This document shows positions 9,747 to 19,056 of a DNA stretch of 64,000 nt, piece by piece. The number at the start of each line of letters is the position of its first letter. The stretch's first letter is position 1. This DNA is from Gelidibacter pelagius. GTDB lineage: Bacteria > Bacteroidota > Bacteroidia > Flavobacteriales > Flavobacteriaceae. Below the pieces are notes generated by a model. The model did no database searches. It was not told the origin of the DNA and was given only the letters and a program-made list of their open reading frames with translations. The stretch spans positions 1-64,000 of the forward strand of contig NZ_JAGEVG010000021.1 of the NCBI RefSeq assembly GCF_017581925.1, given 5' to 3'. A program made the position numbers and the translations under genes.

Positions 9747-10634
9747 TTATAAAAATTCCAGAATATGCTGTAGTGCTGGATTCCGGTTGTCTTTTTTCCA
9801 AAGGGCATAAAGTACGGCTCTTTGTGGGATATTAGGTATTTCTATAAATTTTACGCCCATTGTAAAGCCTTTTTGTAACGAAGTGGGGATGATAGCCACA
9901 CCTATTCCACTTTCTACCAATTTAAATATAGTATGCGCATGTACAGATTTATGCGTGACCTTAGGAGTGAATCCTTTATCCTCACAGATACTCATGATCT
10001 TGTCATAGTACAGCGAACTATAATCTGATGAAAACAATATAAAATGTTCTGTCGCAACCTGAGCGATTGTAGTAAAGCTCTTAAGGTCAAGCATATGAGA
10101 CTGAGGTAATACAAGTGAAAATGTTTCTGTGTAAACGGGCTTAAGTTGAAGATTTGGGGGCACTCGGGTCAGACGGACAAAGCCCAGATCCAATTGATTT
10201 TTCTCTAAGGCGTCTAGCTGCGCGGAATTCGACAGTTCTTTTAGGATGAACTGAAGCTGTGGCATATGTTCATTGGACTTGATCAAAAGATCAGGCAGCA
10301 CCGATTGCATTGCTGAACCTAAAAAACCTATGCGTACTTCCCCCAGACTTCCTTTCTGCACCAATTTTGTTTGCTTTAAAGTAAATTCCAAAAGATTAAA
10401 TATATTCTCCATCTCATTTTTTAAATAGGCGCCGGCAACTGTCAACGATACATTACGCTTATCACGGATAAACAGCTCGACATCAAGGATCTCCTCCATT
10501 TGTTTAATCTGCCTGCTAAGACCCGGCTGAGAAATGCAAAGCCGCTCCGCTGCCTTTCTGAAGTGCAGTTCTTCGGCAACAGCCAAAAAATAGGAAAAAT
10601 GACGTAATTCGAATTGATAACCTCTACGCATCAT
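9747..10634 (-). CDS. LysR-family transcriptional regulator
   Basis: Regulator of 295 residues, the usual family size. An N-terminal winged helix-turn-helix spans about 8-67 (FLAVAEELHFRKAAERLCIS, QPGLSRQIKQMEEIL). The effector-binding domain runs from about 95 to 290 (GEVRIGFLGSAMQSVLPDLL). It starts 77 bp from the divergent hutH gene, the classical arrangement for a LysR regulator controlling its neighbour, so it is probably a regulator of the histidine-degradation genes. Either of the two leading methionines could start it. The inducer is unknown; urocanate would be the obvious guess, since it is the inducer in other hut systems. Confidence 0.93.
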   Translation of the reverse strand: MMRRGYQFELRHFSYFLAVAEELHFRKAAERLCISQPGLSRQIKQMEEILDVELFIRDKRNVSLTVAGAYLKNEMENIFNLLEFTLKQTKLVQKGSLGEVRIGFLGSAMQSVLPDLLIKSNEHMPQLQFILKELSNSAQLDALEKNQLDLGFVRLTRVPPNLQLKPVYTETFSLVLPQSHMLDLKSFTTIAQVATEHFILFSSDYSSLYYDKIMSICEDKGFTPKVTHKSVHAHTIFKLVESGIGVAIIPTSLQKGFTMGVKFIEIPNIPQRAVLYALWKKDNRNPALQHILEFL

Positions 10635-10711
10635 GTATTGCTAAATTTAGTATTTCTGATTATTAAAGATAAACCTTAAGTTTGAAATATAAAATTTAAA
10701 AAAACCGAATT
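10635..10711. promoter_or_regulatory. Divergent lysR / hutH control region
   Basis: This 77-bp AT-rich gap between divergent starts must hold both promoters and the LysR-type operator. Several T-N11-A pairs are present, but in sequence this AT-rich they carry no weight, so no single operator is assigned. Confidence 0.5.
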
Positions 10712-12292
10712 ATGAGCACTGACGATTCCATATTTTATTTAGGCAAAGACCATCTTACTGCCCGTATCGCATTACAGCTTGCGCGCGGCGAACTGAATAC
10801 AGGACTTGCTGAAGAAACTTTAAAACGTATGAAAGCGAGCAGCCAGCTTGTGGCGGAGATTGTGGCGAAAAATGAACCTGTATATGGTATCAATACTGGT
10901 TTTGGACCGCTCTGTACTACGCAGATATCAAAAGAAGCTACCCTCACACTGCAGGAAAATATTATTAAAAGTCACAGCGTCGGAGTTGGTAATCCCATAA
11001 GCGAAGAGCTTGCCTTGCTTATGCTGGTTTTAAAAGTGCATGCTTTGGCTAAAGGTTATTCAGGTATTTCCATAACGACTTTTGAACGTATTCTTTGGTT
11101 TCTCAAGAATCAGATCGCACCCATCGTCCCAGAGCAAGGGTCACTGGGTGCAAGTGGGGATCTTGCCCCGTTGGCGCACTTGTTTCTTCCACTTTTGGGT
11201 CTTGGCGAAGTCATTTATAATGGGAAACGACAATCGACTAAAAAGGTTTATAAGGAGTTTTGTTTAGAGCCGATTACCTTAAAACCAAAGGAAGGCCTGG
11301 CATTAATCAATGGCACCCAATTTATCGGCGCTCATGCCGTAGAAGTAATCGATCGCTTAAAAAATTGTCTCGATCATGCAGATATTATTGGAGCCTTAAT
11401 GCTTGAGGCTGTGCAAGGTTCGGCAAAACCTTTTTATCCTGAACTGCACCAGTTACGTCCATTTAAAGGAAATCAACATGTTGCGGGCAGAATTAAATCA
11501 TTTGTTGAAGGCTCTAAAATCCTTAGTTCACACAAAGATTGCAACCGTGTTCAGGATCCATATTCGTTACGCTGTATTCCGCAGGTTCACGGCGCCTCCC
11601 GTAATGCTTGGCTACATTTGAAAGAACTTTTGGAAGTTGAGTTGAATTCGGTTACTGACAATCCAGTTCTCATTGATGAAAACCTTACCATAAGTGGTGG
11701 AAACTTTCACGGTCAACCGCTTGCCATGGCCTTGGATTATGCAACATTGGCGGCCAGCGAACTCGGGAATATCTCAGACCGGCGTGTGTACCTATCACTT
11801 GAGGGAAAATATGCTGGTGTACCCAAACTTCTACTCACTGATACCGGAATCAATTCGGGTTACATGATCTTGCAATACACCACGGCGGCTCTGGCGAGTG
11901 AAAATAAAGGCTTGTGCTTTCCGGCGAGCGCAGACAGTATTCCCTCCTCGCTGGGTCAGGAAGACCATGTAAGCATGGGATCAATCAGCGGGAGGAAAGC
12001 ATTACAGGTCATTCAAAATGTGGAGCGCATCCTCTCAATAGAGATGCTTTCTGCCGCTCAGGCATTTGACTTTAGAGGAACGTTGAGATCGAGCATTTTT
12101 TTGGAAAAAGTTCACAAGGTTGTTCGAGAGAAGATTGCTTTTGCAAAAGCTGACCGAGTCTTTTCAAAAGACATAGAAAAGGCACATCAGCTGTTGCAGG
12201 AACGGGCACTAATCGCCGTCTATCAACAATGTGTTACCGAAAAATCCCTCCAAGAGACTGATCTTTTTCAAAATGAATTTCAAACGATGTAA
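10712..12292 (+). CDS. hutH: Histidine ammonia-lyase
   Basis: Catalyses the first step of histidine breakdown, L-histidine to trans-urocanate plus ammonia, in the cytoplasm. The 526-residue protein is slightly longer than the roughly 510 typical of the family. It has the Ala147-Ser148-Gly149 triad that cyclises into the MIO electrophile (GSLGASGDLAPLAHL), the active-site loop YGINTGFG (58-65), and the family words NSVTDNP and GGNFHGQPLAMALD. Everything needed for activity appears present. It is the first gene of a plus-strand set hutH - imidazolonepropionase-like - hutU, but about 600 bp without a gene separate it from the next member. Tyrosine or phenylalanine lyases share the fold; the urocanase downstream makes histidine the sensible substrate. 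Confidence 0.94.
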   Translation: MSTDDSIFYLGKDHLTARIALQLARGELNTGLAEETLKRMKASSQLVAEIVAKNEPVYGINTGFGPLCTTQISKEATLTLQENIIKSHSVGVGNPISEELALLMLVLKVHALAKGYSGISITTFERILWFLKNQIAPIVPEQGSLGASGDLAPLAHLFLPLLGLGEVIYNGKRQSTKKVYKEFCLEPITLKPKEGLALINGTQFIGAHAVEVIDRLKNCLDHADIIGALMLEAVQGSAKPFYPELHQLRPFKGNQHVAGRIKSFVEGSKILSSHKDCNRVQDPYSLRCIPQVHGASRNAWLHLKELLEVELNSVTDNPVLIDENLTISGGNFHGQPLAMALDYATLAASELGNISDRRVYLSLEGKYAGVPKLLLTDTGINSGYMILQYTTAALASENKGLCFPASADSIPSSLGQEDHVSMGSISGRKALQVIQNVERILSIEMLSAAQAFDFRGTLRSSIFLEKVHKVVREKIAFAKADRVFSKDIEKAHQLLQERALIAVYQQCVTEKSLQETDLFQNEFQTM

Positions 12293-12894
12293 AGGGGATT
12301 TTAGAAAGTATCGCAATCATAATAACTATGGTTTTCTTCCCGTAGAATTTATATTTCGAAAGAAAAGGAATGGTTGTATGTGGGAAGAAATCATTGAATT
12401 TGGAATATTGAACTAAAAATAAATTGAATATAGACTATAGGGTGTTTATTCGACCTAGGAACACTATACAATAAATAATCCTCGAGGCAGAGCCAACGAG
12501 GTATTCAACGGAAGAAAGTTTTAATATTTATGAAAACTAGCAGTTTTTAAATTTCCCTATAGTAGCCTATAGTTCTTAACGTAAATCGACTTGGTTCTAT
12601 GCATTAATTTGTTGGGCAAAACATTAAGATTGAAGGAATTATTTTAGCATGCGCAAATCTTTTATTTGGCGATGGAACGAACGTTATTTATTGCGAAATT
12701 TTCTCAAGGCTAGCATTTTTTGGTAAGGCTTTTTAGGTAATAAGGATAAGTAAATTGAAAATAACATTTTGAACCTACCTACTATGTTTAAAATAAAAAA
12801 TAAATTATTAGACGATTATGTATAAGGAGTTAATCATTAAAACCGCACTATTTCTGTCCATATTCTTTATCGTACCATTATTTATTTTATTTAC
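12293..12894 (+). other. Long gap inside the hut locus, with one hairpin
   Basis: About 600 bp without a convincing gene between hutH and the imidazolonepropionase-like ORF. A compact hairpin at 12480-12501 (CCTCG/CGAGG outer stem, GGC/GCC inner stem, AGA loop) resembles remnants seen at insertion-sequence edges. This is where the missing N-terminal half of the next gene, or an additional hut gene, would be expected, which suggests an old insertion or deletion. A 26-codon frame at its right end is listed separately. Confidence 0.5.
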
Positions 12895-12898
12895 ATGA
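12818..12898 (+). CDS. Possible 26-residue single-span membrane peptide
   Basis: A short frame starts at ATG 12818 and is hydrophobic throughout (TALFLSIFFIVPLFILF), reading as one membrane span. Its stop overlaps the ATG of the next ORF (ATGA), which would allow translational coupling, and GGAG-like purines occur only inside the frame. It may be chance in AT-rich DNA; I know no family for it. Confidence 0.2.
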   Translation: MYKELIIKTALFLSIFFIVPLFILFT

Positions 12899-13569
12899 AA
12901 CAAACATGCACAGGTGGCAAGATTCTAAGAGAATATAAAGGAAATACCATCAGATATATCAGCGATATTATGAAAGAATTTTGGCTTCAGATCAAGGAGA
13001 AACAACTGGAGAAATGTGTAGATGCATTTATAGACCATGGCTCTTTTAAGAGTGAAAATTCTCGATTATATTTTGAAAAGGTACAGGAGTTAGAATTTGA
13101 CATTGCCGTTCATGCGTTTAAGTTTTTCACAGGAGGAAATCTCACCAGGGTAGATTTTGGTACCGTGCGTGAAGATCAACTGAAGGTCAGCAAAGAAAAT
13201 GAGATTAAACTTCTCATAGAATCCAAAACTGTTGCCAGCTTACTTATAGAAACGTCCTTGAAGCTGGACTGTAGCTTTGCACAAGTCCGAAAATTGCTTA
13301 ATGAGGGTGCTATTCTTTACATTGGTAGCGACTTCAATTCAGGCTCAACTCTAAAGGACGATCTGCTCCCACAGTTGGCTACTTTCAAGACATTTGAAAA
13401 ACTTAGAAATACCGAAGTTTTCATAAGTATCATTTCATGCTCAGCCAAAGCCCTGAACCTTGCGCATCAAATGGATTTAGCAAAAGGAAATCTGAAAGCA
13501 CTTATACTGTTCAAAATGGTTTCGTATGCCAATATTCTTTACCACCAAGGACAGTTAAAATCCTCATAG
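12895..13569 (+). CDS. Imidazolonepropionase-like protein, N-terminally truncated and diverged
   Basis: This 224-residue frame aligns by eye with the C-terminal half of HutI, the amidohydrolase that opens 4-imidazolone-5-propionate (normally about 410 residues). Recognisable parts are REYKG, the DAFIDHGSF region (DVFCE..F in HutI), IAVHAFKF (HutI KIHANQ, keeping the His), GSDFNSGS (HutI SDFNPGS), and SAKALNLAHQM with YANILYHQG near the end. Roughly the first 180 residues, including the metal-binding HxH, are absent, and the usual VDHLE histidine is replaced (REDQLK). It is unlikely to be an active imidazolonepropionase. The frame is nonetheless open, so it could be a decaying gene or a repurposed one. 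It lies 40 bp before hutU. Confidence 0.6.
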   Translation: MKQTCTGGKILREYKGNTIRYISDIMKEFWLQIKEKQLEKCVDAFIDHGSFKSENSRLYFEKVQELEFDIAVHAFKFFTGGNLTRVDFGTVREDQLKVSKENEIKLLIESKTVASLLIETSLKLDCSFAQVRKLLNEGAILYIGSDFNSGSTLKDDLLPQLATFKTFEKLRNTEVFISIISCSAKALNLAHQMDLAKGNLKALILFKMVSYANILYHQGQLKSS

Positions 13570-13609
13570 GTTTAAAAAAATGTAAAACAAATATAAAAAC
13601 AATAACATT

Positions 13610-15613
13610 ATGACTTTTAAAGAGCTTATTTTACAAGGTATTCCAACCGAATTGCCTTCTAAAAAAACTTACGATCCTTCAGATAGCCATGCCCCCCGCC
13701 GAAAGGATGTTTTAACCGCTGAGGAAAAAAAACTAGCCGTTCGAAATGCACTGCGCTACTTTCCAAAAGCTTGGCACAAGACTTTGGCACTTGAATTTTA
13801 TCGGGAACTGCAAAAATACGGTCGTATCTATATGTACCGCTTCAAACCGGAATATGAAATTTACGCAAGGCCCATAGACGCATATCCAGCTCAATGTGTG
13901 CAGGCGGCTGGGATCATGCTTATGATACAGAACAACCTGGATCCCAAAGTAGCGCAGCACCCTAACGAACTTATTACTTACGGCGGCAACGGTGGAGTTT
14001 TTCAGAATTGGGCACAGTACTTAGTTACAATGCAATATTTGGCTCAAATGAACCAGCAGCAGACATTGCATATCTATTCAGGTCACCCCATGGGGCTGTT
14101 TCCGTCCTCGCCTGATGCGCCACGTGTGGTAGTGACAAATGGGATGATGATCCCCAATTATTCCAAACCTGATGACTGGGAGCGCTTTAACGCGCTTGGC
14201 GTGACCCAATATGGTCAAATGACTGCAGGATCTTATATGTACATCGGGCCGCAAGGTATAGTGCATGGGACGACTATTACGCTAATGAATGCCTTTAGAC
14301 GCACATTAAAAACAGATGAAACACCCCTAGGGAATATCTTCCTTACTGCTGGATTAGGCGGCATGAGCGGCGCGCAGCCTAAAGCAGGAAACATTACCGG
14401 TTGCATTACCATTTGTGCCGAGGTCAATATAGAAGTAGCACTCAAACGTTACGAGCAGGGATGGATCGATGAACTGATAAAAAGCATGGACGTTCTGGTT
14501 GCGCGCGCAAGAAAGGCACAACAGGACATGGAAGTGGTCTCTCTTGCTTACGTGGGTAACGTTGTTGAGGTCTGGGAGCGGTTTTACACCGAAAACATCC
14601 ACATCCAACTCGGTTCAGACCAGACCTCGCTGCACAATCCATGGGCAGGCGGTTATTATCCGGTCGGACTCACTTTTTCAGAAGCTAATGAATTAATGAC
14701 CAATGATCCTGAATCCTTTAAAAAAAATGTTCAAAATTCATTGAGACGACATGTGTCGGCCATAAACAAACACACCTCAAAAGGAACATATTTTTTCGAC
14801 TACGGAAACGCATTTCTATTGGAAGCTTCTCGTGCTGGAGCCGAGATTATGGCCGAGAATCGCATCGATTTCAGGTATCCATCCTACGTACAGGATATCC
14901 TTGGCCCTATGTGTTTTGATTTTGGTTTTGGTCCGTTTCGTTGGGTATGCACATCATGCGACCCCAGAGATTTAAAAACCACAGATGCTTTGGCAAAAAC
15001 CGTTTTGGAAGCCATGAAAGAAGACGCACCGCCTGAAATCCGCCAACAACTTCAAGACAATATCACCTGGATCACAGATGCAGAAAAGAACAATTTGATC
15101 GTGGGCTCCCAAGCACGCATTCTTTACGCTGATGCTGAGGGACGGCAAAAGATCGCATTGGCTTTTAATACGGCCATAAAAAGCGGACAAATAACCGCTC
15201 CAATCGTGTTGGGCCGCGATCATCATGACGTGAGTGGAACAGATTCGCCGTTTCGGGAGACTAGCAATATTTTCGATGGAAGTCGTTTTACCGCAGACAT
15301 GGCGGTGCATAACGTGATAGGTGACAGCTTTAGGGGTGCGACTTGGGTCTCCATACACAATGGTGGCGGTGTGGGATGGGGAGAGGTTATCAATGGTGGA
15401 TTTGGGATGCTCTTAGATGGCTCGCAAAAATCGGAGGACCAGATCAAAAACATGCTGTTCTTTGATGTAAATAATGGAATTGCTAGAAGAAGCTGGGCCC
15501 GAAACCAAGAGGCACGTTTTGCAATAGAACGCGAAATGGAGCGTACACCAAACTTAAAAGTTCCCCTTCCAAATCTGGTGGATGAAGCCATTTTAAATGA
15601 GTTGGATGAATAA
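13610..15613 (+). CDS. hutU: Urocanate hydratase
   Basis: Catalyses the second step of histidine breakdown, urocanate to 4-imidazolone-5-propionate, using tightly bound NAD+ as electrophile. The 667 residues match the longer form found in Bacteroidota (the Pseudomonas type is about 557). Motifs are YGGNGGVFQNWAQY (about 124-137), the dinucleotide-binding GLGGMSGAQPKAG (248-260), the cysteine C435 in GPMCFDFGFGPFRW where the family has its active-site Cys, and SFRGATWVSIHNGGGVGWGE near the end. The protein looks intact. With hutH it would convert histidine to imidazolonepropionate. An intact HutI and a formimidoylglutamate enzyme are not in the window and must be elsewhere for the pathway to finish. 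Confidence 0.95.
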   Translation: MTFKELILQGIPTELPSKKTYDPSDSHAPRRKDVLTAEEKKLAVRNALRYFPKAWHKTLALEFYRELQKYGRIYMYRFKPEYEIYARPIDAYPAQCVQAAGIMLMIQNNLDPKVAQHPNELITYGGNGGVFQNWAQYLVTMQYLAQMNQQQTLHIYSGHPMGLFPSSPDAPRVVVTNGMMIPNYSKPDDWERFNALGVTQYGQMTAGSYMYIGPQGIVHGTTITLMNAFRRTLKTDETPLGNIFLTAGLGGMSGAQPKAGNITGCITICAEVNIEVALKRYEQGWIDELIKSMDVLVARARKAQQDMEVVSLAYVGNVVEVWERFYTENIHIQLGSDQTSLHNPWAGGYYPVGLTFSEANELMTNDPESFKKNVQNSLRRHVSAINKHTSKGTYFFDYGNAFLLEASRAGAEIMAENRIDFRYPSYVQDILGPMCFDFGFGPFRWVCTSCDPRDLKTTDALAKTVLEAMKEDAPPEIRQQLQDNITWITDAEKNNLIVGSQARILYADAEGRQKIALAFNTAIKSGQITAPIVLGRDHHDVSGTDSPFRETSNIFDGSRFTADMAVHNVIGDSFRGATWVSIHNGGGVGWGEVINGGFGMLLDGSQKSEDQIKNMLFFDVNNGIARRSWARNQEARFAIEREMERTPNLKVPLPNLVDEAILNELDE

Positions 15614-16120
15614 AAAAATATCGAGATTAAATTTAGAATTCTTCCAGGAAAGAGTTTAAAATTCGTAATTATCCTTTCATACAAAATCTGGAACTGTTCT
15701 CTCTTAATCATTTTAGAAAAGCTAAATGATCTCAAGTTGAATTTAAGCATTGTTGCTGTGATGCCTTAATAAAAAGAAATTATATGTAACGGACGTCGTG
15801 GAAAAATCTGGATCAGGGAAGAAGCTATTGAGTGCACTCAACAGTATTTGGGATCCAGGTTTAACGTCATAAATTTTCGCTTATAGGTATTGTCTCATAA
15901 AATGGATGAGTCAAAAAATAAACTTGGTTAAGTTTTTATTTAAAATCTCACCCTTTTTTCATAAACGATTAAAAACTGATCAATAATAACCCCTCAATTT
16001 CTGACAGGCATAGACCCGTTTTTTGAGACTTCCCGTGTAGTTAAATATACGGATTCCATAACCACTTCATCTGTAGAGAACTAAAAGAAGATGGTAAGAT
16101 CTCTCTGGATGGCATAAGAA
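15614..16120. other. Geneless stretch after hutU
   Basis: No supported gene is visible. Sequence at 15790-15870 can be read in short frames, but none matches a family I know. It could hold diverged 3' sequence of the IS256 element whose remnant begins at about 16121. Confidence 0.4.
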
Positions 16121-16788
16121 TTCTTAGCCCCCACTTTGCCGCAAATCGTTCAGGGCAGTTTCCAGAACTTGTTCTGTGGTGGCATTGTAGATCTCTTCCA
16201 TATTCCTGGTAAACTGCCTTTTATTTTTCTAGACCACCTACCTACAGGGATTACGTATTTGGTGTGCCACACATTTTTGTGTTTTGGACTCAGGAACGAC
16301 AATACGGATGCCATAGACAAAACCGTTAAGATTTTCCGTGGAGGTGTTCAATAAGTCTTCTGTCCCATGTGGTTTGAAATCCTTCAGAATACTCATCCAA
16401 AAGGAGGCAGACTCATCTTTTCCAAGCCTCAGGTCCAAAACTTCTTTGAGTCCATCACCCCTCAGAGCAATGCGATATAGATTGTTTTATTGATAACCCT
16501 GGAGCCTTACAATAAAAACAATCCCATCCAACCATAACCATACGATAAGCTGCTTCCAATGGACGGTTCTGCCAAGCTAAAATATCTGCCAAGCCAGCTT
16601 CCGTGATACGTGCGATCGGGGACTGGGAAAAACCAGTCATGTTTGTTGTAGTCCAAATGCACATCGAGTTCTCCTTCGATAATTATCTCAACACCACACT
16701 CTTGTAGATCCTTTAAAAAGCTGCTAAGTTCCACTCCTGTTTTAAACTGATTGAAAAAATCGTCTGGAAATAAATTTTTTGTTTTCAT
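16121..16788 (-). pseudogene. IS256-family (mutator type) transposase remnant
   Basis: Leftward fragments of one transposase. The start at ATG 16788 reads MKTKNLFPDDFFNQFKTGVE and continues to GELDVHLDYNKHD. An internal deletion of about 100 residues follows. Then come ITEAGLADILAWQNRPLEA in a second frame, LRLGKDESASFWMSILKDF and CVAHQIRNPCR in a third, and WKNKRQFTRNMEEIYNATTE near the left end. The D...D...E catalytic set is not complete, and the last third of the family is missing. Multiple shifts plus deletions mean it is inactive. It lies between the hut locus and the large minus-strand operon. Confidence 0.85.
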
Positions 16789-16803
16789 AATTGTGTAAAT
16801 AAA

Positions 16804-16834
16804 AATGACTTGAGTTGATCTAACCCAAGTCATT
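16804..16834. other. Hairpin upstream of the IS256 transposase start
   Basis: A strong hairpin with AATGACTTG paired to CAAGTCATT, continued after one mismatch by GTT/AAC, around a five-base loop. It sits 16 bp upstream of the transposase ATG. It could be a transcription block against read-through into the element, as known for several insertion sequences, or part of the element end. Confidence 0.5.
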
Positions 16835-17207
16835 ATTAACTACTACACAGATTTAACAGTGTCTAAAATATATTTCTAATGAAGACTATATTTTTTTAAG
16901 AGTGTATCAAAATTTAACAACTTCCTCAAATCCGTTTTCTGAACTACAATCTTTAATCAGACTTAGTTCAATTTACACTCTTCCATATCATTAAGCTCTG
17001 AAGAACCCAGAGAAATCCTTTTAACAAAATCAATATTCATCTATATTGGTCTGCCTAAAACATGATTTCAACATGGTAATAAAACCTGCAGTGACAAATT
17101 GTTACTACTTCCAAATCTATGTAATTTACTACTTCAATGGTTTTGCAAAATTCAATTTATAATGCACTACAGGTTTTCAACTTCCTAACTCAAAAATCAT
17201 TTATCGA
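16835..17207. other. Geneless stretch downstream of the seven-gene operon
   Basis: No gene is visible. It includes the 3' end of the minus-strand operon, and no clear intrinsic terminator was found. GAGTGTATCAAAATTTAAC near 16900 could be an insertion-sequence end, but its partner was not found. Confidence 0.35.
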
Positions 17208-18014
17208 CTAATTAGATGGATCAATTTTTCCTCTATAAAAAATAGATAACTCTTTTGTGCCATCAATATCAAAAGTACCTGCGCCCCAATTATAATTACC
17301 GTAATTTAAAGTGTACGAAGGTAGTGTTATCTCATATATGTTATTAGCGCTACTAGAGGCCTTATAGATCAACTTGATAGAAAGATTTTCGCCTTTGTCT
17401 CCATCAGTCGTCCAATCATAACTAAATCCAGCATAATTGGCTGTCATACCAACATCATAAGTTCCAATATCTCCTGAATCAGACCATGTATAATTTGCTT
17501 GTATAGGATTTGGACCCGCAACCGGAAGTAATTTAATTAAATTTGGATTATCCTGACCAGAAACATTTCCTAACATTCTTAAATACAATGTGCCTCCTTG
17601 GGAGGTTCCATCATACCAATAGACGTTAGGTTGATCTGTAGTTCCTATAGCTAATTCTTCACCATCTAATTTATAGACATTTTTAGGGGCAGCAACATCA
17701 ACAGTTATTTTAGTTGAATCTGAACCATCAGCATTTTTAATTGTTTGGGTAATCGTATAACTCCCCGAATCAAGAAATTGAATGCTGTTGTTTTCCATTT
17801 CGTACGCACCACCTGTAACGGTATATGTCAAACTTTCAGTCTCAATTGATGAAAATGAGGAGTTCGAAATTGTTGCAGAATCCCAACGCATTAGATCCGT
17901 GGAGCTTAATGTAAATCCTGCTTTTGGTGGGTTTGAATCTTCAGAATCTGAACAGCTTGTAACCACTAAAGCCATTGTGAAGATTAATAAAATTGTTTTG
18001 ATTTTTTGTGTCAT
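17208..18014 (-). CDS. PKD-like domain lipoprotein, last gene of the haem-type operon
   Basis: A 268-residue predicted surface lipoprotein. The signal ends in a lipobox (ALVVTSC, C21), then comes a PKD/Ig-like sandwich (about 30-110: PKAGFTLSSTDLMRWDSATI, SYTITQTIKNADGSDSTKIT). A second beta-rich region without a family I recognise follows (about 115-268, ELAIGTTDQPNVYWYDGTSQ, YNWGAGTFDIDGTKELSIFY). It is translated 18 bp after the HmuY-like gene and ends the operon. Such proteins usually bind ligand or protein at the cell surface; here it may assist capture by the neighbouring receptor, but that is guesswork from position. Confidence 0.75.
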   Translation of the reverse strand: MTQKIKTILLIFTMALVVTSCSDSEDSNPPKAGFTLSSTDLMRWDSATISNSSFSSIETESLTYTVTGGAYEMENNSIQFLDSGSYTITQTIKNADGSDSTKITVDVAAPKNVYKLDGEELAIGTTDQPNVYWYDGTSQGGTLYLRMLGNVSGQDNPNLIKLLPVAGPNPIQANYTWSDSGDIGTYDVGMTANYAGFSYDWTTDGDKGENLSIKLIYKASSSANNIYEITLPSYTLNYGNYNWGAGTFDIDGTKELSIFYRGKIDPSN

Positions 18015-18032
18015 AGTTCTAAGGTATTTAAT

Positions 18033-19040
18033 TTATTTAATTGCATTAATTTCAAAAGATGGAAATCCTTGTTTCCCATCAAGATAATAATCTAAAAATC
18101 TAAGTTTATAATAATTCCCATCATCTAACTCAATAACGTATTTTTTATCGGTATCCATTAGATAGATCGGATTTTCTGTAGATGGTATTTTTTTCCAGGT
18201 GGAACCTATCGCTCCTTTCCAATCAGTATATGTTAAGCTATGCGCCATGGTCAAATCTATACTGTTATAATCAATTCCACCATCAAAAACCTGAGCTATC
18301 CGAACGCCTCCTTCATTATTAATCATCGCTCCAGTCATGTTATAAGGAGAATACTCACCTGCAGTTAGAGTTTCAAACCAACCAAAATATGGGGCCAAAT
18401 AAAAATCCCATTCATTAATATTTGGCTCATGCTCAACAACAGCATTTTCAGTAAATGAAAAATATACATTGGCCAAGCTCGATGTTCTGTTAATAGTTTT
18501 CTCAATTTCTCCTGTACTTTCTACATGAGCATATTTGAAGGTGTAAGATTCAGGTGTTTTAGAAACAAACTGAATTTTATAATATGCTTCTTCCGGTAAG
18601 CTTGCACTTCCTCTATTTACCAAATAAACTTCCTTATCTTCCCAGCTTTTTAGACCTATTGAATCTTTTATATTAGAATATGCTGGATCATTGAATTTCC
18701 ATTCATCTGAATTAAATAAAGTATTTACCGTTTCTTTATTAACTTCTGAAAAATTAGAAGTTCCTGTTTTAATTACTTTTGCAGAGACTGTATAGTTTAC
18801 TAATACATTGTCACCTTCTTCGGCTGATTGAAAAGCCATATCCCATCCGCCTAAAGACTTGTTGGATACCTCCTGCGTTGTGTTTGGATAAATTTTAAAA
18901 AATGTAACGTTTCTGGAAATGTTATGTTGACTCGTAAAAACCTCTTCTGTTGATTTTAACTGTGCTACGGTATCAATTTCTTTAAAACATGAAGAAAACA
19001 GTAAAGCCGGTAATAGAATATAAAATATTGATGTTCTCAT
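18033..19040 (-). CDS. HmuY-like surface lipoprotein
   Basis: A 335-residue predicted lipoprotein (signal, lipobox LLFSSCFK, C18). Its layout fits the HmuY family, the surface haem-binding lipoproteins first described in Porphyromonas: early SLGGWDMAFQS, a central beta-rich body with EWDFYLAPY, and a C-terminal YVIELDDGNYYKLRFLDYYL followed by GKQGFPSFEI. It is longer than the roughly 215-residue HmuY of P. gingivalis, as many flavobacterial relatives are. It sits 16 bp after the TonB-dependent receptor gene, reproducing the HmuR-HmuY partnership. I infer a role in capturing haem, or another cofactor, and passing it to that receptor. The haem ligands cannot be assigned from sequence. Confidence 0.75.
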   Translation of the reverse strand: MRTSIFYILLPALLFSSCFKEIDTVAQLKSTEEVFTSQHNISRNVTFFKIYPNTTQEVSNKSLGGWDMAFQSAEEGDNVLVNYTVSAKVIKTGTSNFSEVNKETVNTLFNSDEWKFNDPAYSNIKDSIGLKSWEDKEVYLVNRGSASLPEEAYYKIQFVSKTPESYTFKYAHVESTGEIEKTINRTSSLANVYFSFTENAVVEHEPNINEWDFYLAPYFGWFETLTAGEYSPYNMTGAMINNEGGVRIAQVFDGGIDYNSIDLTMAHSLTYTDWKGAIGSTWKKIPSTENPIYLMDTDKKYVIELDDGNYYKLRFLDYYLDGKQGFPSFEINAIK

Positions 19041-19056
19041 AAATTCATTTTTTTGG

